DNA from: Beijerinckiaceae bacterium
Lineage (GTDB): Bacteria; Pseudomonadota; Alphaproteobacteria; Rhizobiales; Beijerinckiaceae
Length of the DNA stretch: 64,000 nucleotides
Assembly: GCA_004564215.1 (NCBI GenBank)
Contig: CP024846.1
Location: 682,001 to 746,000, forward strand
Direction of reading: 5' to 3'
The notes under the pieces are model-generated. The model made no database searches, was not told the origin of the DNA, and saw only the letters and a program-made list of their open reading frames with translations. Below, piece after piece: positions 42,553 to 51,960 of the stretch (the stretch's first letter is position 1; the number at the start of each line of letters is the position of its first letter). The position numbers and the translations under genes were made by a program.

Positions 42553-43509
42553 TTACTCTTGGATCGAATCATCGGGACCCAATTCATCGCTCCCCGCCAG
42601 CCGTGCGGTTGCCATTTCCGCTTTGCCGCGGCGGCGCCGTCGCGGGCGTGGATGAAAACCATTTCCGGCATGTTCCGCTTCCGCCGGATCGGCGAGCAGG
42701 GCGGTCAGGGGTTCGGTCTGCGGCCCCGCGTCATGAACTTCGGCCGGCACGCGAACCGGCGCGGTGATGAAGGCGGGCAAGCCATTGCTGACCGCTTCCG
42801 GTTCTGCCGGCTGCGCCTCGCCGCGCTGATCGACTCGGATCGTCGTTTCATTGCGAAAATCGCGCGGACCCCGGCTGGGCCGATGACTGCGGCCATCCGA
42901 ATCGCGGGGACGGCCATTGCGATCTTGGTAGGGCCGCTCCTGATAGGGCTTCTCCTGGTTCTGATTGTCCCGGAAACCCCGGTCCTGGAACGTCCGCTCC
43001 GGACGCGGTCCCCGTTCAGGCTGGTCGAAGCCTTGTCTTTCGGCATTGTAGTAGGGGCGGTCTGGCCCTGGCTGGGCATGGCTGGCTTGGGGTTGCGGCT
43101 GAAGGCCAGGTTGCGGCGGCGGGGGAGCCAGCCGCTCGACGGGCGATGCGAATCTGTCGGGGATACCGCCGAAGTCGCCATCGTCTTCGGTCTCTTCGAT
43201 TTGCACTTCGCCGGGCTGGCGTTGATAGGTGCCCTGGCTCTGTTGCTGAACTTGCTGGGCCGCCGCGATCAACCTGAAATAATGTTCGGCATGTTGCAGA
43301 TAGCTCTCGGCCATCACCGGGTCGCCGGACGACTGCGCGTCACGCGCCAACTGCAGGTATTTCTCACCGATATGGTGGGCGGTTCCACGAATTTTCACGT
43401 CCGGGCCGCTCGATTCATAGGAGCGTGTCAGAGGGTTGGGTCCCTTTCGGCCGCCGCTACTGTTGTTGGGACGGCCACGCATACGTTTGTTGTTCTGTCC
43501 TGGTCTCAT
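42553..43509 (-). CDS. DUF4167 domain protein
   Basis: A 318-residue protein whose first 90 residues match DUF4167: MRPGQNNKRMRGRPNN, NPLTRSYESSGPDVKIRGTAHHIGEKYLQLARDAQSSGDP and ESYLQHAEHYFRLIAAAQ. The remainder is low-complexity, rich in Arg, Pro, Gln and Asp, with many RPYQ/RPxQ units, and is likely disordered and possibly RNA-binding (inference). ATG 43509 is used; an upstream in-frame start gives only 14 poor residues. It is found downstream of prmC in many alphaproteobacteria, as here. Confidence 0.85.
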   Translation of the reverse strand: MRPGQNNKRMRGRPNNSSGGRKGPNPLTRSYESSGPDVKIRGTAHHIGEKYLQLARDAQSSGDPVMAESYLQHAEHYFRLIAAAQQVQQQSQGTYQRQPGEVQIEETEDDGDFGGIPDRFASPVERLAPPPPQPGLQPQPQASHAQPGPDRPYYNAERQGFDQPERGPRPERTFQDRGFRDNQNQEKPYQERPYQDRNGRPRDSDGRSHRPSRGPRDFRNETTIRVDQRGEAQPAEPEAVSNGLPAFITAPVRVPAEVHDAGPQTEPLTALLADPAEAEHAGNGFHPRPRRRRRGKAEMATARLAGSDELGPDDSIQE

Positions 43510-43983
43510 CGATGATCCTTGGGTGGCATCGTAGTCACGACAATCCTGCACTCCCGGACAGGCGTGCGGTTCTCGGTCCTGGTGGAACCTATTTTCTCAA
43601 AATACTGAAGGCGCGAGCGGATATTTTGGCTCTCCAGCCGTTAACGACCGTGCTTAACGGCACCGCCGTAGCACAAATCTTCGACCCTTGAATTGATAGA
43701 GTCTCAGAGTCCGAGGACGTTTACCCAGGTTGCACCTGGTATCGCAGCATTAGCGAAAGCGGAGATCACCCTTTGAAATTATCCACACGCTCGGCATTTT
43801 GATTGTCTACACGCTCGGCATTTCGTGCAGGCATTTGCGTGGACAAAGCGTCTCGACGCCAATCGCAACTTTGCAACATGAGCGAAAAACTAATCCTTGG
43901 ATCGGAACCTAGTCGCTTTCGCGCAAAACGCCAAGAGCTTTTAGGAAAATATCTCTCTTCCCGAGTGCGGCGTGGCCAATTTG
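43510..43983. other. 474-bp gap upstream of DUF4167 gene, with DnaA-box-like cluster
   Basis: It holds a 15-bp palindrome CCAGGT-TGC-ACCTGG (43726-43740) and a pair of 24-bp direct repeats (43778-43825). A 72-codon plus-strand frame here overlaps the prmC end and looks accidental. Confidence 0.5.
43778..43825 (+). repeat. Two tandem 24-bp repeats carrying DnaA-box-like sites
   Basis: 43778-43801 and 43802-43825 match at 21 of 24 bases. Unit 1 contains the exact consensus TTATCCACA (43779-43787); unit 2 has TTGTCTACA at the same place. A third, inverted box-like site TTGTCCACG is at 43838-43846 on the minus strand. Confidence 0.65.
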
Positions 43984-44892
43984 TCACGCCCGCGCTCCAG
44001 AGGGCAAACGCGCCAGAATAATGCGCTTATGCCCGTCAAGGTCAAGCCGAAATTCAACAGGCACGCCGAACGCATTGACGAGGAACGATTCGACAGGCTG
44101 ACTTTGACCCGCGCCGAGTTCCAGCGCGATCAGAGCGCAGGGCGCCGCGAGGTTCACCAGCGCCGGAATGATTTTCCGATAGGCCCCCAGACCGTCTTCG
44201 CCTCCATCCAGGGCAAGACGCGGGTCATGATCGCGAACCTCCGGCAACAGCGCGGCAATATCGCCCCGCGCGATATAGGGAGGATTGGACACGATCACAT
44301 CGAACGGCCCCCGCAGGGCCTCGGTCCAATCGCCGCAAACAACGAACCCGCGGCGAGCAAGATCGAGCGCGTTGAGATTGTCCCGCGCGATCAAGCAGGC
44401 AGCCGGCGAAATATCGAGACCGACGCCAAAAGAATCCGGCAGAGTCTGCAGGAGCGTGCACAGAATGACTCCCGATCCGGTGCCGAGGTCGAGAATCCGC
44501 AATTTGTTGCGAGGAAAGCAGGCGGCATGGTCGAGCACAGCCTCGATCAGCGTCTCAGTGGTCGGCCGCGGATCGAGAACCGCGGGACCAATCTTGAAAC
44601 AAGCCTGCCAAAACTCCTTATGGCCGATGATTCGCGAGACAGGCTCGCGACGCAAACGGCGAGACGCGAAGGCGGCCAAAATCGGTGCGGCCGAACCGAC
44701 CGGATCGTCCGGATCGCGAACAAGTGTCGCGTGGTCCATCCCCAATGCCGCACAAAGCAGCACGCGCGCGTCGAGGTTCGCCGATTCTATCCCGCCGTCG
44801 CTCAAAACGCGCGTCAGCTTGCACCGCACCCCCTCCCGCGTCATGGCCGGGTCGAACTCCGGCGGATCGGCCAATGCAGCTTTTCCGCTCAC
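43984..44892 (-). CDS. prmC: Peptide chain release factor N5-glutamine methyltransferase
   Basis: Methylates the GGQ glutamine of release factors RF1/RF2 with S-adenosylmethionine. The 302-residue protein has the helical N-domain, then the methyltransferase core: ILDLGTGSGVILCTLLQTLP (SAM site, about 130), and the catalytic IVSNPPYIARGDIAALLPEV with NPPY. The start is GTG 44892, overlapping the htpG stop (GTGA), so it depends on htpG translation. prfA, its usual neighbour, is absent here. DUF4167 follows downstream. Confidence 0.94.
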   Translation of the reverse strand: MSGKAALADPPEFDPAMTREGVRCKLTRVLSDGGIESANLDARVLLCAALGMDHATLVRDPDDPVGSAAPILAAFASRRLRREPVSRIIGHKEFWQACFKIGPAVLDPRPTTETLIEAVLDHAACFPRNKLRILDLGTGSGVILCTLLQTLPDSFGVGLDISPAACLIARDNLNALDLARRGFVVCGDWTEALRGPFDVIVSNPPYIARGDIAALLPEVRDHDPRLALDGGEDGLGAYRKIIPALVNLAAPCALIALELGAGQSQPVESFLVNAFGVPVEFRLDLDGHKRIILARLPSGARA

Positions 44893-46823
44893 GGCTCGGG
44901 CTGGCCCATGGCATCGAGCAGAATCCTGGTCAACCGCGCGGCAAAATGGGGGGCGTCCGCAGGCTTTTCTCCTTCCATCAGCCGCGCCTCATCGAAAAGA
45001 AGCCAGATGACATCCTCGAGTCTTTCCTTTTGCGGCGTACCGACCCGCTCAACCAGGGCGCGGATCAAAGGATGGGTGGGGTTGACTTCGAGGACAGGCT
45101 TTGAGGCCGCACCGAGCCGCCCGCTTTCGGCCAGCATGCGTTCGAGCCGGCGATCGGGTCCGCGATCGGATGCGACAAGGCAAGCGGGGCTGGAGGATAG
45201 TCGATCCGAGGCGCGCACATCCTCGACCTCTTGACCCAAAACCTGCTTCATCAGCGCGTAAAGAGTGGCAAGACCGGCTGCCGGAGGCTCGTTCGCGGCT
45301 TCGTCCTCTGGCTTTTCGGTCAGCGGAATCGACTTTATGTCGGCGGCTCCCTGGATCACGGACTTAAATGGCTTGCCGTCGAAGCCAACCGCCGTCGCCA
45401 CCCAAAAGGCGTCTATGGGATCCGGCAAAAGCAAAACCTCGAGGCCGCGAGCCCGGAAGCCTTCGAGCTGCGGACTGGCATTGAGCCGGCCCAAATCCTC
45501 GCCGAGCAGATAATAGATCGAGGTCTGGTTGGTCTGCAGATTTGCAATATAATCCTTGAGGCTCCGCCCGCCTTCCGGATGAGATGAAGTCGCAAACCGC
45601 GTCAGGCCGAACAAAAGGTCGCGTTTTTCGGGATCCTCGTACAGGCCTTCCTTCAGAACGGCGCCGAAATTATCCCAAATCTTTGCAAATTTTTCCGGTT
45701 CGCTGTCGGCGAGCTTGGTCAGCCCTTGCAGAATCCGGTTCGCGACCCCTTTGCGAATGGCCGCGAAGACCGGGCTCTCCTGAATCATTTCGCGGGAGAC
45801 ATTGAGCGGGAGATCGGCAGAATCGACGACGAGACGCACGAAGCGCAGCCATCTCGGTAAAATCTCGGCATCCTGGGTAATCAGCACATGGCGGACGTAA
45901 AGCTTTGCCCTGCCGGGGCGTTGCGGATCGAACAAATCGAAGGGCCGCGACCCGGGCACGAAGGCCAGAACCGTGTATTCGTGGCGGCCCTCCGCATGCC
46001 AGTGCACGGTTAATGCAGGTTCATCAAATACTCCCCCAAGACTTTGATAAAAATCATTATAATCATGCTCTGTGATCGAAGCCTTCGGCTTGGTCCAGAG
46101 CGCCGCGCCGTCGGTCAAACGGCGGGGCTCGCCCCCCTTTTCATCGATAAGTTCGATCGGCACCGCAAGCGCGCTGGAATGCTCGCGCACAATTCGCTCG
46201 ATTCTGCCCTTTTCGAGATAGTCCTTGGACTCCTCGTTGAGGTGCAAGACGACGCGGGTGCCCTCGACCGGAGCTTCGTCTTGCGCGATCGGTTGAATGG
46301 AGAAACTCCCCTTCCCGTCCGAGCTCCAATGCAGCGCCTCGCTGGAACCCGCCCGCCGGGTGAAGACATCGACGCGATCGGCGACCATAAAAGCCGAATA
46401 AAATCCAATGCCGAACTGGCCGATCAGGTCGAGTTTTTCGGGTGTCTTCGCGCCGTTCTCGCCATTGCCAGCCGCCTCGCCACCTAAGTTCAGCTGATCC
46501 AGAAAAGCGCGGGTCCCCGAGCGAGCAATGGTGCCGAGATGATCGGTGAGGTCTTGACGCGACATGCCAACCCCATTGTCCTCGACCGTGAGGGTCTGGG
46601 CCTCCTTGTCGACCAGGATCCTGATTACGAAAGGGGCCGGGGCCAGTGCCGGATCGGCGAGCGCTTCGTAACGCAATTTTTCGCAGGCATCGGCCGCATT
46701 CGACAACAGCTCTCGAAGGAAAATGTCTCGGTCGGAATAGACCGAATGAACCATCAGATGCAGCAATCTGGCGACATCCGCTTGAAAAGCTTGGCTGTGA
46801 ACCGCGGTGTCCGGCATTTCCAT
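44889..46823 (-). CDS. htpG: Molecular chaperone HtpG (Hsp90)
   Basis: Bacterial Hsp90 (644 residues). The N-terminal GHKL ATPase has FLRELLSNAADACEKLR, VEDNGVGMSRQDL, LIGQFGIGFYSAFMVAD and a late GTRVVLHL. The middle domain holds YVRHVLITQDAEILPRWLRFVRLVVDSADLPLNVSREMIQ, and the C-terminal dimer domain ends near residue 640. ATG 46823 is used (46817 is also possible), with an AAAGGGTAGGGG ribosome region. It overlaps prmC. A CTTGCA...CAATATCC pair near 46937-46966 vaguely resembles an RpoH promoter, but the match is weak. Confidence 0.97.
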   Translation of the reverse strand: MEMPDTAVHSQAFQADVARLLHLMVHSVYSDRDIFLRELLSNAADACEKLRYEALADPALAPAPFVIRILVDKEAQTLTVEDNGVGMSRQDLTDHLGTIARSGTRAFLDQLNLGGEAAGNGENGAKTPEKLDLIGQFGIGFYSAFMVADRVDVFTRRAGSSEALHWSSDGKGSFSIQPIAQDEAPVEGTRVVLHLNEESKDYLEKGRIERIVREHSSALAVPIELIDEKGGEPRRLTDGAALWTKPKASITEHDYNDFYQSLGGVFDEPALTVHWHAEGRHEYTVLAFVPGSRPFDLFDPQRPGRAKLYVRHVLITQDAEILPRWLRFVRLVVDSADLPLNVSREMIQESPVFAAIRKGVANRILQGLTKLADSEPEKFAKIWDNFGAVLKEGLYEDPEKRDLLFGLTRFATSSHPEGGRSLKDYIANLQTNQTSIYYLLGEDLGRLNASPQLEGFRARGLEVLLLPDPIDAFWVATAVGFDGKPFKSVIQGAADIKSIPLTEKPEDEAANEPPAAGLATLYALMKQVLGQEVEDVRASDRLSSSPACLVASDRGPDRRLERMLAESGRLGAASKPVLEVNPTHPLIRALVERVGTPQKERLEDVIWLLFDEARLMEGEKPADAPHFAARLTRILLDAMGQPEP

Positions 46824-47128
46824 GCGCCCCTACCCTTTATGCAATTGAATTTCATGAGCCGACAGCGGCTGCGGCCGAATGGCAGCCGTCGGCGGGCCAT
46901 TCGCGGCAAAATACGCAGCGCGGCTCTCGCCGCCCGGATATTGCCTCTGCCGTGCAGCGATGCAAGGCTTTTGGGAGGCCTTTTCAAGGAGATTTGGGCA
47001 ATCCGAACCGATTTGCGCTCCAGTCTTGGCTCAACTGGTGATGCGTCGCAAAATCGTCAAAAGAATGCTTGCCGTCTCCCCCTCTTCACGCGACGATAAA
47101 ACTGCAGATAAAGCTGGAGGCGACAGCC
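46824..47128. other. Divergent promoter gap htpG / DUF2794
   Basis: About 305 bp without a gene; it should hold both promoters. The DUF2794 gene has an ideal GGAGG at 47116-47120. Nothing else can be supported. Confidence 0.5.
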
Positions 47129-47545
47129 ATGAGCGACACGGAGCCAGCCGAGGATAATCGAGCGAGGAACCTCGCTGGAAAGCTGAAGGATGTCCTTGGA
47201 CCTCCGCCAGCCATGACAGTCGGGGGCATCCCAGGGCAGTGGGGGGAGATTATTTCCTTCGATCGAGAGGAGTTGCGCGCAATCTTCAATCTCTATGGCC
47301 GCAAGGTCAGCGACGGCGAATGGCGCGACTATGCGATCGACTTTACCCCCCAAAAAGCGGTTTTTTCAATTTATCGGCGCGCTTGCGAATATGCTCTATA
47401 CCGAATTGAGAAGAACCCCCGCCTGGCCCGCAAACAGGGCATCTATTCCGTCGTCACTGCGACCGGCCTTATTCTTAAACGCGGCCAGGATCTCGGCCGG
47501 GTCATCGCAGCGCTCGACAAAAAGCTCAAGCTGGTTTCGGGTTAA
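47129..47545 (+). CDS. DUF2794 family protein
   Basis: A 138-residue soluble protein conserved in alphaproteobacteria, function unknown. The body matches the family: ISFDREELRAIFNLYGRKVSDGEWRDYAIDF, AVFSIYRRACEYALYRIEKNPRLARKQGIYSVV and GLILKRGQDLGRVI. ATG 47129 follows GGAGG by 8 bases and is clearly better than the upstream start at 47069. It is convergent with pheS. Confidence 0.9.
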   Translation: MSDTEPAEDNRARNLAGKLKDVLGPPPAMTVGGIPGQWGEIISFDREELRAIFNLYGRKVSDGEWRDYAIDFTPQKAVFSIYRRACEYALYRIEKNPRLARKQGIYSVVTATGLILKRGQDLGRVIAALDKKLKLVSG

Positions 47546-47640
47546 TGAGCTTTCTGAAAACTTCAGTACAAAGCACTGTCTTTACGGGTAAAAACCAAGA
47601 ACCTTTGGTATCCAGAACCGCCCCCCAATAATCCAAAGCC

Positions 47641-48738
47641 TCATCCGCTCAACCCGCCGACCAAGGTCGGGAAGTCGAGGGGCCGAAACCCGTAATGATC
47701 GAGCCAGCGAATGTCGGCCTCGAAAAAAGCCCGCAGATCCGGCATGCCATATTTCAGCATGGCGATGCGATCGATCCCGATGCCCCAGGCGAACCCTTGA
47801 TAAACATCGGGATCGAGCCCGCAATTTCTCAGGACATTGGGATGCACCATGCCGCAGCCAAGAATTTCGAGCCAATCCTCGCCCTCGCCAAAGCGCATCT
47901 CGCCGCCCTTGCGGGAGCATTGGATATCGACCTCCATCGAAGGCTCGGTGAAGGGGAAGTAGCTCGGACGGAAACGCATCTTGACGTCGGGCACCTCGAA
48001 GAACGCCTTGCAGAACTCTTCGAGAATCCACTTCAAATGGCCAAGATTTGCGGACCGGTCGATGACGAGACCTTCGACCTGATGAAACATCGGCGTATGC
48101 GTCTGATCTGAATCGCAGCGATAGGTGCGTCCTGGACAGATGACCCGGATCGGCGGCTTTTTCGCCAGCATCGTGCGCACCTGAACCGGGCTCGTATGGG
48201 TGCGCAGCACCTTGCGCTGGCCATTGGCGTCGGGATTGAAAAAGAACGTGTCGTGCATGTCCCGCGCCGGGTGGTCCGGTGGAAAGTTCAATTTGGTAAA
48301 ATTATAATCGTCGGTTTCGATGTCCGGGCCTTCGGCGATCGAAAAGCCCATGTCCGCGAAGATCGCCGCGAGTTCATCCATGACTTGAGTGACCGGATGA
48401 ATTCGCCCGGTCTCGATTCCGTGCGAACGAACCGGCAAGGTGACGTCAAGCGCCTCGGCCTTGAGCCGCGCTTCGAGCGCAGAATCCTTGAGCACCCCGC
48501 GCCTTGCCCCCAAAGCTTCCGCGACCGTATCCTTCAGCGCATTGATCGCGGCGCCCTGCTCCTTGCGTTCATCGGGCGCGATCTTGCCGAGACCCGAAAG
48601 CAGCGCGGAAATCGATCCCTTTTTGCCAAGTGCGGCGACGCGCACGGTCTCCAGCTGCGCTTCGTCTTGCGCGGCGGCGATCTCAGTCAAAATTTGCGTT
48701 TGCAGGGCTTCCAAATCGGACATATTCGGGTCATTCAT
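47641..48738 (-). CDS. pheS: Phenylalanine-tRNA ligase alpha subunit
   Basis: Charges tRNA-Phe as an alpha2beta2 enzyme with PheT. The 365-residue class II synthetase shows the N-terminal coiled coil (about 1-95), then [16 protein letters not shown] (motif 1 region), [34 protein letters not shown] (motif 2) and [17 protein letters not shown] (motif 3). ATG 48738 is used; 48723 is possible. Unusually, pheT is not downstream: the next gene is DUF2794 on the opposite strand. The upstream rpmI-rplT pair often seen with pheS is also absent; cutA is the neighbour. Confidence 0.96.
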   Translation of the reverse strand: MNDPNMSDLEALQTQILTEIAAAQDEAQLETVRVAALGKKGSISALLSGLGKIAPDERKEQGAAINALKDTVAEALGARRGVLKDSALEARLKAEALDVTLPVRSHGIETGRIHPVTQVMDELAAIFADMGFSIAEGPDIETDDYNFTKLNFPPDHPARDMHDTFFFNPDANGQRKVLRTHTSPVQVRTMLAKKPPIRVICPGRTYRCDSDQTHTPMFHQVEGLVIDRSANLGHLKWILEEFCKAFFEVPDVKMRFRPSYFPFTEPSMEVDIQCSRKGGEMRFGEGEDWLEILGCGMVHPNVLRNCGLDPDVYQGFAWGIGIDRIAMLKYGMPDLRAFFEADIRWLDHYGFRPLDFPTLVGGLSG

Positions 48739-48808
48739 GCGAGTGTTTGATCGGCTTTTGCCACGTGCGCGAACCGATGTCGAGGCGATACCGCCGCCTT
48801 AGCTCTTC

Positions 48809-49126
48809 TCAGCCCGTGCTCGCCGCGATCCAGTCAAGATAGGCTTGCGCGCCATTTTCAATCGCAATTTCGATAATCTCGGGATTTTCGTAATTATGCG
48901 CCGTGCGAATGAGCGCTTCGACCTCGGTGTAGTCGATGGATTTGATTTTGCAAAACAACATCCATTCTTGCGCGTTTTGGACCGCGCCATCCCACCGGAA
49001 AACGCTTTCGATCGCAAACATCTGGACGCAGGCGGCAAGACGCTTTTCGACAAGGCTCTTGGCGACCAGCTCGGCGTTCACCTTGTCGCCGCATGTGGTC
49101 ATCACGAGGGCAAACGGGGTTGGCAT
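48809..49126 (-). CDS. cutA: CutA divalent-cation tolerance protein
   Basis: A 105-residue protein of the PII-like ferredoxin fold that forms trimers. VMTTCGDKVNAELVAKSLVEKRLAACVQM and ESVFRWDGAVQNAQEWMLFCKIKS carry the usual signature including Cys in the AACVQ segment; EIIEIAIENGAQAYLDWI is the C-terminal helix. Named for copper tolerance in E. coli, its molecular role is unsettled. It is upstream of pheS on the same strand. Confidence 0.93.
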   Translation of the reverse strand: MPTPFALVMTTCGDKVNAELVAKSLVEKRLAACVQMFAIESVFRWDGAVQNAQEWMLFCKIKSIDYTEVEALIRTAHNYENPEIIEIAIENGAQAYLDWIAASTG

Positions 49127-49173
49127 AAAGCAGAAGACTCCCTCGCCAATGCGACGACCCGCAAGATTTGCGG

Positions 49174-50994
49174 CTATCGCGCGATCCTGGCCGTCGCAAA
49201 ATATAACCAGGCGCGGACATCGGGGTCGACCAGCGGCGAAATTTCCCGACGCACCCGTGCGTGATAGGCGTTGAGCCAGGCAATTTCATCATTGCCGAGG
49301 AGCTTTGGATCGACCAGCGCAAGATCGATCGGCGCCAGCGTGATCGTCTCGAAGCCCAACATCTCGTGCTCGGCACCCACGATCTCGCGCGGTTCAACGA
49401 CGACCAGATTTTCGATTCTGATGCCCCAAAGCCCGGCATGATAATAGCCAGGTTCGTTAGAGAGGATCATGCCGGGTTCGAGCGTGGCGGACCCGAGTTT
49501 CGAGATCCGTTGCGGCCCTTCGTGGACGGAGAGATAAGAGCCAACGCCATGGCCCGTGCCATGATCGAAATCGAGGCCAGCCTGCCAGAGCGCGACCCGC
49601 GCCAGGCAATCGATTTGCGCGCCCGACGTCCCCCTCGGAAAGACCGCGCGCGCGATCGCGATATGTCCCTTGAGAACCCGGGTGAATCTGTCGCGCATCG
49701 CGGCTGTCGGCTTGCCGACCGCAATGGTGCGCGTGATGTCGGTCGTGCCGTCTTCATATTGGCCGCCGGAGTCGATTAGAAATATGCCTTTGCGGATTCG
49801 CGCGTTCGTTTTGACGGTTACACGGTAATGCGGAATGGCGGCATTGGCGCCGGCAGCCGCAATCGAAGGAAAGGAGACGTCCTTCAGCTTGCGGGTGCCC
49901 AGGCGGAAGGCTTCGAGCGCTTGCGCGGCATCGATTTCGCTAAGTTTTCCGGCCGGTGCATGAACCGAAAACCAGTGCAGAAAACCGGCCATCGCGACGG
50001 CGTCGCGCAGTTGCGCCTTGCGGGCACCTTTGAGTTCGGTCGCATTCTTGCACGCCTTCATCAAGGCAATAGGATCGGACCCGGTGTCGGGGACACCCCC
50101 CGCCTCCTTTACGACCGAAACAAGTTTGGCTGGCGCCGTCGCGGAATCGAATAAAACCTTCCGTTTTTGTTTGCCGAGAAGTTGGAGATCGCCCGTCAGC
50201 CGTTCCAGCGCCTCGATATCGGCAAGGGCGCAGAGAGCCTCCCTTACGGAATTATCGAGCTTACGCGCATCGATGTAGAGACGCGGCTTGGTTTTATGCG
50301 CGATCAAGGCGTAAGCCAGCGGGAGCGGCGTATGCGCCACGTCGTGGCCCCTTATGTTGAAGACCCAGGCGACCGCATGCGGATCGCTGACCAGCAAGGC
50401 ATCGTTGGCCGTGAGCGCGGCGGTGACGCGGGTGAGCTTGCTGGCCGCAGCTTCTCCAGAGAATTTGCGTGGATGCAAACTGATCTTGCCGAGCGGCGGC
50501 GCCGGGCGGTCCGTCCAGATCGCATCGATGGGGTTCGGTTCGACGGCCACGAGTTCGGCCCCGGCGGCTTCCGCAGATTTGGCAAGCCGTTCGATTTGGC
50601 GCGGCGTGTGGAGCCAGGGATCGTAACCAAGCTTCGAACCCTGGGTGAGATTGGCTTCGAGCCAACGCTCGGGGCCGCCGTCGGTCGAGCTGAGGGGTTC
50701 GAAAATGGCAACATCGACTTGGTCCCTAACAGCCAAGCTATAGCGTCCGTCGACGAAGATCGCTGCGCGATTCTTGAGCACGATCGCGGCCCCGGCCGAA
50801 CCGGTGAAGCCCGAAAGCCACGCGAGCCTTTCCTCGCAGGGGGCGACATATTCACCCTGGTGTTCATCCGCGCGCGGCACGACAAAACCGTCGAGCCCGA
50901 GGCGAGCGAGTTCCCTCCGCAACGCCGCAATTCGCGGTTTACCTTGCGAGGGATTGGCGTGATCTTCGAACGATTGATAATGGCTTTCGAACAT
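49174..50994 (-). CDS. Aminopeptidase P family (M24B) metallopeptidase
   Basis: A 606-residue Xaa-Pro aminopeptidase-like enzyme with two creatinase N-domains (about 1-310) and a pita-bread C-domain. Metal ligands are seen in FLIDSGGQYEDGTTDITRTI, DHGTGHGVGSYLSVHEGPQ and SNEPGYYHAGLWGIRIEN. It cleaves the N-terminal residue before proline. The long form resembles the eukaryote-like cytosolic APP type rather than short PepQ. Repeat-like sequence sits just upstream (51001-51047). Confidence 0.93.
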   Translation of the reverse strand: MFESHYQSFEDHANPSQGKPRIAALRRELARLGLDGFVVPRADEHQGEYVAPCEERLAWLSGFTGSAGAAIVLKNRAAIFVDGRYSLAVRDQVDVAIFEPLSSTDGGPERWLEANLTQGSKLGYDPWLHTPRQIERLAKSAEAAGAELVAVEPNPIDAIWTDRPAPPLGKISLHPRKFSGEAAASKLTRVTAALTANDALLVSDPHAVAWVFNIRGHDVAHTPLPLAYALIAHKTKPRLYIDARKLDNSVREALCALADIEALERLTGDLQLLGKQKRKVLFDSATAPAKLVSVVKEAGGVPDTGSDPIALMKACKNATELKGARKAQLRDAVAMAGFLHWFSVHAPAGKLSEIDAAQALEAFRLGTRKLKDVSFPSIAAAGANAAIPHYRVTVKTNARIRKGIFLIDSGGQYEDGTTDITRTIAVGKPTAAMRDRFTRVLKGHIAIARAVFPRGTSGAQIDCLARVALWQAGLDFDHGTGHGVGSYLSVHEGPQRISKLGSATLEPGMILSNEPGYYHAGLWGIRIENLVVVEPREIVGAEHEMLGFETITLAPIDLALVDPKLLGNDEIAWLNAYHARVRREISPLVDPDVRAWLYFATARIAR

Positions 50995-51000
50995 TTTGGC

Positions 51001-51047
51001 AGATTAGAACATGATCCGCCAAAGCGGAAACCGGTTTCGCAAAATAA
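51001..51047. repeat. Degenerate palindrome next to aminopeptidase start
   Basis: It contains GAACATGATCC and the 12-base palindrome GAAACCGGTTTC (51027-51038), also seen in the core of the 116-bp repeat. It may be a partial copy. Confidence 0.4.
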
Positions 51048-51111
51048 AGTTTTCGACCGCGCCCACTAAGCGCAGCAGGCCGAAGCGGCGCCAAATCCTG
51101 GCGAGCTTCGT

Positions 51112-51582
51112 TTATCCCAGGGCGTTTTCCTGACCATCGTCGAGACGATGGTTGGGCGCCGACTTCGCAGTCCAACGCGGCCCTAGATCGCGGATTTCCG
51201 CCTCCAGGCATTCAACCTCGAGCCTGATTGCGCGGCCGGCGGAAAAAATAAACTCCACTACACCCGCTGGCGGGTCGGCTGGGGTGAACCGGATGCTTAA
51301 AAGATTGAGGATAAGCGCCTTATCCCCGTGATGGAACCCACGGCACGAGACTTTGAGAACCCGTCCGAAATGCAGGCCGGTGTGGCAACGCTCGCAGGAA
51401 GGCAACCCCGGCGTTTTCTGTGCCGCCCTCACCCAATCGAACCTCGCCGCGATCAAAGCGAATTTTTTCAAGTTCGGCAGATAGGCGATGTCGCCGACAC
51501 GCACCAACGCATCCTGAAGATTGGCCGAGATCACCCCGAGATCCTCGGCATCGAAGGCAATCAAGGGAGGAAGGTCCGGCAT
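51112..51582 (-). CDS. DUF2948 family protein
   Basis: A 156-residue soluble protein. The start region PPLIAFDAEDLGVISANLQDALVRVGDIAYLPNLKKFALIAARFDW fits DUF2948, conserved in alphaproteobacteria, as does CHTGLHFGRVLKVSCRGFHHGDK. The function is unknown. ATG 51582 follows AGAGG, whereas the frame to 51624 only adds 14 residues without a ribosome site. The downstream gene on the strand is the aminopeptidase, 117 bp away. Confidence 0.85.
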   Translation of the reverse strand: MPDLPPLIAFDAEDLGVISANLQDALVRVGDIAYLPNLKKFALIAARFDWVRAAQKTPGLPSCERCHTGLHFGRVLKVSCRGFHHGDKALILNLLSIRFTPADPPAGVVEFIFSAGRAIRLEVECLEAEIRDLGPRWTAKSAPNHRLDDGQENALG

Positions 51583-51960
51583 CGTAACCTCTTGCACGTT
51601 CGACGATCCTAAAAAAGGCGGCACAAATGTCCATATAGTGTCGGGGCATCTAACATGTCATGGCACAGCAGATAAGCTAAAGGTAGGTTTATCTTCTCGG
51701 CCTATGCCGTACGCCGTCCGGCATCCGCGAGCCGGGCAATTTGCCGGCTGTTCGTCGCCTCTCGCCCTCTTCCGATCGATGAGCGGTGGCTTCAGGGACA
51801 GGCTCGCCGGTCATTGTGCGCATGCAAAAAATTGTCGCAATGCGGGGATTACGCCATAAATACATGGCAAACTCCCCCTCAAGCCCGTTAATTGTAAGCG
51901 AGCCTGCGTCCGGAAAACGGGCCCAAGGGCGCCGTGAAACACCCAATTCAGATTGGATCA
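51583..51960. other. Divergent gap DUF2948 / uvrA
   Basis: 378 bp with no gene. I looked for an alphaproteobacterial LexA box (GTTC or GAAC repeated at 7-base spacing) upstream of uvrA and found none that is convincing. Confidence 0.45.

Noticed and set aside
43972..45234. 420-codon plus-strand open frame opposite prmC and htpG
   Set aside because: It is the complement of two clear genes in high-GC DNA; its translation is Arg/Gln-rich with no family features.
51583..51960. LexA-controlled promoter for uvrA
   Set aside because: No GTTC or GAAC pair at 7-base spacing was found.
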